A stretch of 9,211 bases of DNA from an uncultured Litoreibacter sp. GTDB lineage: Bacteria > Pseudomonadota > Alphaproteobacteria > Rhodobacterales > Rhodobacteraceae. A program made the position numbers and the translations under genes. The notes beneath the pieces are model-generated. The model saw only the letters and a program-made list of their open reading frames with translations, was not told the DNA's origin and ran no database searches. The DNA is taken from contig CALFWN010000317.1 in assembly GCA_937928335.1 (NCBI GenBank), forward strand, positions 1-9,211, read 5' to 3'. This document shows, piece by piece, positions 6,274 through 9,211 of this stretch; position 1 is the stretch's first letter, and the number at the start of each line of letters is the position of its first letter.

Positions 6274-7569
6274 ATGGCCAATGTCGTCGTTGTCGGCGCC
6301 CAATGGGGCGACGAGGGGAAGGGCAAGATTGTCGACTGGCTGTCGGAACGCGCCGATACGATCGTGCGGTTCCAGGGCGGCCATAATGCGGGCCATACGC
6401 TGGTGATTGACGGCGAGGTGTTCAAGCTGAACGCGCTGCCCTCCGGCGTGGTGCGGGGCGGCAAATTGAGCGTCATCGGCAATGGCGTGGTGCTGGACCC
6501 GTGGCATCTGGTCAATGAGATTGCCTCGATCCGCAAACAGGGCGTGGATATCTCGCCGCAGACGCTAATGATCGCCGAGAACACGCCTTTGATCCTGCCG
6601 ATACATGGCGAGCTGGACCGCGCACGTGAGGAAGCCGCATCGAAAGGCACCAAGATCGGCACCACCGGGCGCGGCATCGGGCCTGCCTATGAGGACAAGG
6701 TGGGGCGGCGCTCGGTGCGGGTGGCCGATCTGGCGGATGCCGCGACGCTGGAGGCCCGCGTGGACCGCGCCCTGCAGCACCACGACCCGCTGCGCAAGGG
6801 TTTGGGCATCGCCCCTGTGGACCGCGACGCGCTGGTGGCACAGCTGCGCGAGATCGCGCCGCAGATCCTGCCTTATGCCGCCCCCGTGTGGAAAGAGATG
6901 AACGAGCGCAAGAAACGCGGCGAGCGGATCTTGTTTGAGGGCGCGCAGGGCGCGTTGTTGGATATTGATTTCGGGACCTACCCGTTTGTGACCTCCTCCA
7001 ATGTGATTGCGGGCCAGGCGGCGACCGGGGTGGGCGTGGGGCCGACCTCGATTGATTATGTGCTGGGCATTGTGAAAGCCTATACGACGCGCGTGGGCGA
7101 GGGGCCGTTCCCGACCGAGCTGGACGATGCTGACGGGCAGCGTTTGGGGGAGCGCGGACATGAGTTTGGCACCGTGACAGGGCGCAAGCGGCGCTGTGGG
7201 TGGTTTGACGCCGCATTGGTGCGCCAGACCTGCGCGACCTCGGGGGTTACGGGGATCTCGCTGACCAAGCTGGATGTGCTGGACGGGTTCGAGACGCTGA
7301 AGATTTGCGTGGGCTACATGCTGGACGGGGCGCGGCTGGATTACCTGCCGATGGCCTCCGAACAGCAGGCGCGCTGTGAGCCGGTCTATGAAGAAATGCC
7401 CGGCTGGTCGCAATCGACCGAGGGCGCGCGCAGCTGGGCGGAGCTGCCAGCGGAGGCCATCAAATATGTGCGCCGCGTGGAGGAGTTGATCGACTGCCCG
7501 GTCGCACTACTGTCTACCTCGCCGGAGCGGGAAGACACCATTCTGGTGACCGACCCTTTCGCCGATTGA
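6274..7569 (+). CDS. purA: Adenylosuccinate synthetase
   Basis: Catalyses IMP + aspartate + GTP to adenylosuccinate, the first committed step from IMP to AMP; it is a cytosolic homodimer. It has 431 residues, a typical bacterial length. Motifs in order: the GTP-binding loop GDEGKGK at 12-18 with catalytic D13 and H41 (GGHNAGHT), [11 protein letters not shown] (129-139), the IMP-site block [19 protein letters not shown] (225-243), the aspartate loop and arginines in [12 protein letters not shown] (301-312), and the guanine-specificity TKLD (331-334). The start at 6274 is chosen over the open upstream extension (to 6184) because AGGGGAAG lies just before it and [17 protein letters not shown] is the family N-terminus. 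It is divergent from secG, and a DUF2842 gene follows after 21 bases, probably on the same transcript. Confidence 0.99.
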   Translation: MANVVVVGAQWGDEGKGKIVDWLSERADTIVRFQGGHNAGHTLVIDGEVFKLNALPSGVVRGGKLSVIGNGVVLDPWHLVNEIASIRKQGVDISPQTLMIAENTPLILPIHGELDRAREEAASKGTKIGTTGRGIGPAYEDKVGRRSVRVADLADAATLEARVDRALQHHDPLRKGLGIAPVDRDALVAQLREIAPQILPYAAPVWKEMNERKKRGERILFEGAQGALLDIDFGTYPFVTSSNVIAGQAATGVGVGPTSIDYVLGIVKAYTTRVGEGPFPTELDDADGQRLGERGHEFGTVTGRKRRCGWFDAALVRQTCATSGVTGISLTKLDVLDGFETLKICVGYMLDGARLDYLPMASEQQARCEPVYEEMPGWSQSTEGARSWAELPAEAIKYVRRVEELIDCPVALLSTSPEREDTILVTDPFAD

Positions 7570-7590
7570 GGCGCTGAACAAGGACAAGAC

Positions 7591-7809
7591 ATGGCCCTGA
7601 GCTACAAAGCCCGCAAACGCTGGTCGCTGCTGTTACTGGTGGTGGGGCTGCCTGTCTATATCATCGTGGCGGTGACGCTGGTGGGGCTGCTGGAGCGCCC
7701 GTCCTTCGTGCTGGAGCTGCTGATCTATCTGGGCCTGGGCGTCGTCTGGGCCTTGCCGTTCAAGTTCCTGTTCAAAGGCATTGGCCAGGCCGACCCCGAC
7801 CAGAAGTAA
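7591..7809 (+). CDS. DUF2842 small inner-membrane protein
   Basis: This is a 72-residue protein of the alphaproteobacterial DUF2842 family, of unknown function. It has a basic N-terminus (YKARKRW, 5-11), one hydrophobic helix at about 12-33 (LLLLVVGLPVYIIVAVTLVG), a short polar turn with ERPS, and a second helix at about 40-58 ending in LPFKFLFKGIGQADPD. By the positive-inside rule, a hairpin with both termini in the cytoplasm is likely. AAGGA six bases before the ATG is a good SD. It lies 21 bases after purA and is probably cotranscribed. No terminator with a U-tract follows; the next 140 bases hold the cpdB promoter candidate. Confidence 0.88.
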   Translation: MALSYKARKRWSLLLLVVGLPVYIIVAVTLVGLLERPSFVLELLIYLGLGVVWALPFKFLFKGIGQADPDQK

Positions 7810-7874
7810 CGCACTGCGCCGCGCTGCCTATAGGCTGTGTCTGGCCGGGGCGCGCGGGGGCGGGGATGTATGCC

Positions 7875-7902
7875 TTGCGACATGTCGCCAAAGGAATACA
7901 CT
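7875..7902 (+). promoter_or_regulatory. Candidate promoter of the cpdB-like gene
   Basis: TTGCGA (7875-7880) and TACACT (7897-7902) match 4 of 6 positions each with a 16-base spacer. The implied start near 7909 gives a leader of about 40 bases to the ATG at 7950. It is the best sigma70-like pair in this 140-bp gap. Confidence 0.4.
7877..7888. promoter_or_regulatory. Perfect 12-bp palindrome overlapping the cpdB -35
   Basis: GCGACATGTCGC is a perfect palindrome covering the end of the -35 and the start of the spacer of the cpdB promoter candidate. CCTT and AAGG outside it extend the dyad with a small bulge. The placement suits a repressor operator. A second, shorter palindrome (GCCTATAGGC, 7826-7835) lies 40 bases upstream. 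Confidence 0.35.
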
Positions 7903-7949
7903 CAGACGATATCCAATTTACAATTCAACCATCCTCGGGGGGAGCCAAT

Positions 7950-9211
7950 ATGTCTGTCACGCTCAATCGTCGTCATTTTCTTGCCAGCACCGCAGGTTTC
8001 ATTGCATTGCATCCGTTCTCGGCCAATGCGGCAACCAATCAGGCGCATCTGCGGATCATGGAGACGACGGATCTGCATGTGCATGTGTTTCCTTACGACT
8101 ATTACGCCGACAAGCCGCGCGATACGGTCGGGCTGGCGCGCACCGCGTCGCTGATCAAGGCGATCCGGGATGAGGCGTCCAATGCGCTGCTCATTGACAA
8201 TGGCGACTTCCTGCAAGGCAACCCGATGGGCGATTATATCGCCTATGAGCGCGGGATGAAGGACGGGGATATGCACCCGGTCATCGAGGCGATGAACACG
8301 CTGGGCTTTGATGCCTCGACCCTGGGCAACCATGAGTTCAACTATGGGCTGGAGTTTCTGACCAAGGCGCTGGCCGGGGCCAATTTCCCGGTGGTCAACG
8401 CCAATGTCGTCAAGGAGATGGGCAGCGACCCGACAAAGGACAAAACCCTGATCCCGCCCTATGTGATCCTGGATCACAAGGTCACAGACGGGGCGGGGGC
8501 CACGCATGATATCAAGATCGGCCTGATCGGCTTCGTGCCGCCGCAGGTTATGGGCTGGGACCGCCGCCATCTGGAAGGCAATGTGCAGGCCCGCGACATT
8601 CTGGAAACCGCAAAGGCCTATCTGCCGCAGATGAAGGAGGCGGGGGCCGATATCATCGTGGCGCTGTCGCATTCCGGTATCGGCGCCGCGCAGGCCACCG
8701 ACGGGATGGAGAACGCATCTATCCCGCTGGCTGGCATGGAGGGGATCGATGCGATCCTGACGGGCCATTCCCATCTGGTTTTCCCGTCACCGGATTACGC
8801 CGAATTTGCAGGGGCTGACGTGGATGCGGGCACGCTGATGGGCACGCCTGCGACAATGGGCGGGTTCTGGGGCAGCCATATGGGGCTGATTGACCTGCTG
8901 CTCGAGAAGGATGGCAATGCGTGGCGGGTGGTTTCCGCCGAAAGCGAAGCGCGGCCTATATCCAAACGCAATGAGGACCGCTCCGTCACTGCGCTGGTGG
9001 AAAGCGACGCGGCTGTTCTGGCCTCCGTCCAGCAGGAGCATGATGAAACGCTGGCCTATGTGCGCCGCGCGGTGGGCAAGACCGATGCGCCGCTGCACAG
9101 CTATTTTGCGCTGGTGGCTGATGATCCCTCGGTGCAGATCGTCTCGATTGCGCAGCTTTGGTATATCGAGCAGATGATGAAAGGCACCGAGCATGAGGGC
9201 CTGCCGATCCT
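7950..9211 (+). CDS. cpdB: 2',3'-cyclic-nucleotide 2'-phosphodiesterase/3'-nucleotidase, Tat-exported (3' end cut by window edge)
   Basis: This is a periplasmic metallophosphatase that hydrolyses 2',3'-cyclic nucleotides and 3'-nucleotides, releasing phosphate and nucleosides for scavenging. 420 codons are present and the frame is open to the right edge. The N-terminus has a twin-arginine motif N-R-R-H-F-L (6-11), a short hydrophobic stretch and a likely cleavage after A27 (SANA|A). The calcineurin-like metallophosphatase domain carries the dinuclear metal ligands D41 and H43 (DLHVH), D86 (DNGDF), N127-H128-E129 (GNHEF), H241 (SHSG), and H273/H275 (GHSH). The segments FPSPDYAEF (278-286), TPATMGGFWGSH (299-310) and SYFALVADDPSVQIVS (384-399) are typical of CpdB rather than of UshA 5'-nucleotidases. 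The start has GGGGGGAG five bases upstream. The C-terminal nucleotide-binding domain lies mostly beyond the window. Confidence 0.93.
   Translation, partial: MSVTLNRRHFLASTAGFIALHPFSANAATNQAHLRIMETTDLHVHVFPYDYYADKPRDTVGLARTASLIKAIRDEASNALLIDNGDFLQGNPMGDYIAYERGMKDGDMHPVIEAMNTLGFDASTLGNHEFNYGLEFLTKALAGANFPVVNANVVKEMGSDPTKDKTLIPPYVILDHKVTDGAGATHDIKIGLIGFVPPQVMGWDRRHLEGNVQARDILETAKAYLPQMKEAGADIIVALSHSGIGAAQATDGMENASIPLAGMEGIDAILTGHSHLVFPSPDYAEFAGADVDAGTLMGTPATMGGFWGSHMGLIDLLLEKDGNAWRVVSAESEARPISKRNEDRSVTALVESDAAVLASVQQEHDETLAYVRRAVGKTDAPLHSYFALVADDPSVQIVSIAQLWYIEQMMKGTEHEGLPI

Noticed and set aside
7902..8774. 290-codon minus-strand frame opposite cpdB
   Set aside because: It is antisense to the metallophosphatase motifs of cpdB and has no recognisable domain.

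Overview
This window looks like an ordinary chromosomal segment of a GC-rich alphaproteobacterium, most likely Rhodobacterales (Roseobacter/Rhodobacter type). The reasons are strong G/C preference at third codon positions, an alphaproteobacterial-type SecG (MENIVLT start, Gly-rich loop, Pro/Thr-rich tail), a DUF2842 protein directly behind purA, secG followed by pyrG, and twin glutamine-synthetase-family genes around a GATase. No rRNA, tRNA, CRISPR array, insertion sequence, attachment site or phage gene is visible. No gene-free stretch exceeds 300 bases.

Layout. From 1 to 6097 all genes read leftward; from 6274 to the right end all read rightward. The 176-bp gap 6098-6273 is the divergent promoter region between secG and purA. 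Reading the minus strand from that gap, the order is: secG; a 214-bp gap with a weak promoter candidate; pyrG (CTP synthase); a 130-bp AT-rich gap with a terminator-like hairpin, a perfect 21-bp inverted repeat and a CtrA-like box; a DUF1330 gene; a TerB-family gene starting at the very next base (TAG then ATG); an 84-bp gap with a strong hairpin; a glutamine-synthetase-family gene; a class I glutamine amidotransferase; and a second glutamine-synthetase-family gene that overlaps it by 8 nt and runs off the left edge. Reading the plus strand: purA (adenylosuccinate synthetase), a small two-helix membrane protein (DUF2842) 21 nt behind it, a 140-bp gap with a promoter candidate, and a cpdB-like Tat-exported cyclic-nucleotide phosphodiesterase/3'-nucleotidase cut by the right edge.

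How the genes work together. pyrG and purA supply CTP and the first committed step to AMP. SecG belongs to the SecYEG translocon. CpdB would recover phosphate and nucleosides from nucleotides in the periplasm. The GS-GATase-GS trio resembles the gamma-glutamylation route for polyamines/amines (PuuA-type ligases plus a GATase-fold enzyme). This fits the family composition, but the substrates cannot be read from the sequence.

I see no convincing undescribed multi-gene system. The best leads are regulatory: the 3813-3833 inverted repeat upstream of DUF1330-terB, the palindrome on the cpdB promoter, and the arms around the secG promoter. A second lead is the biochemical pairing of two different GS-like ligases with one GMP-synthase-like GATase.
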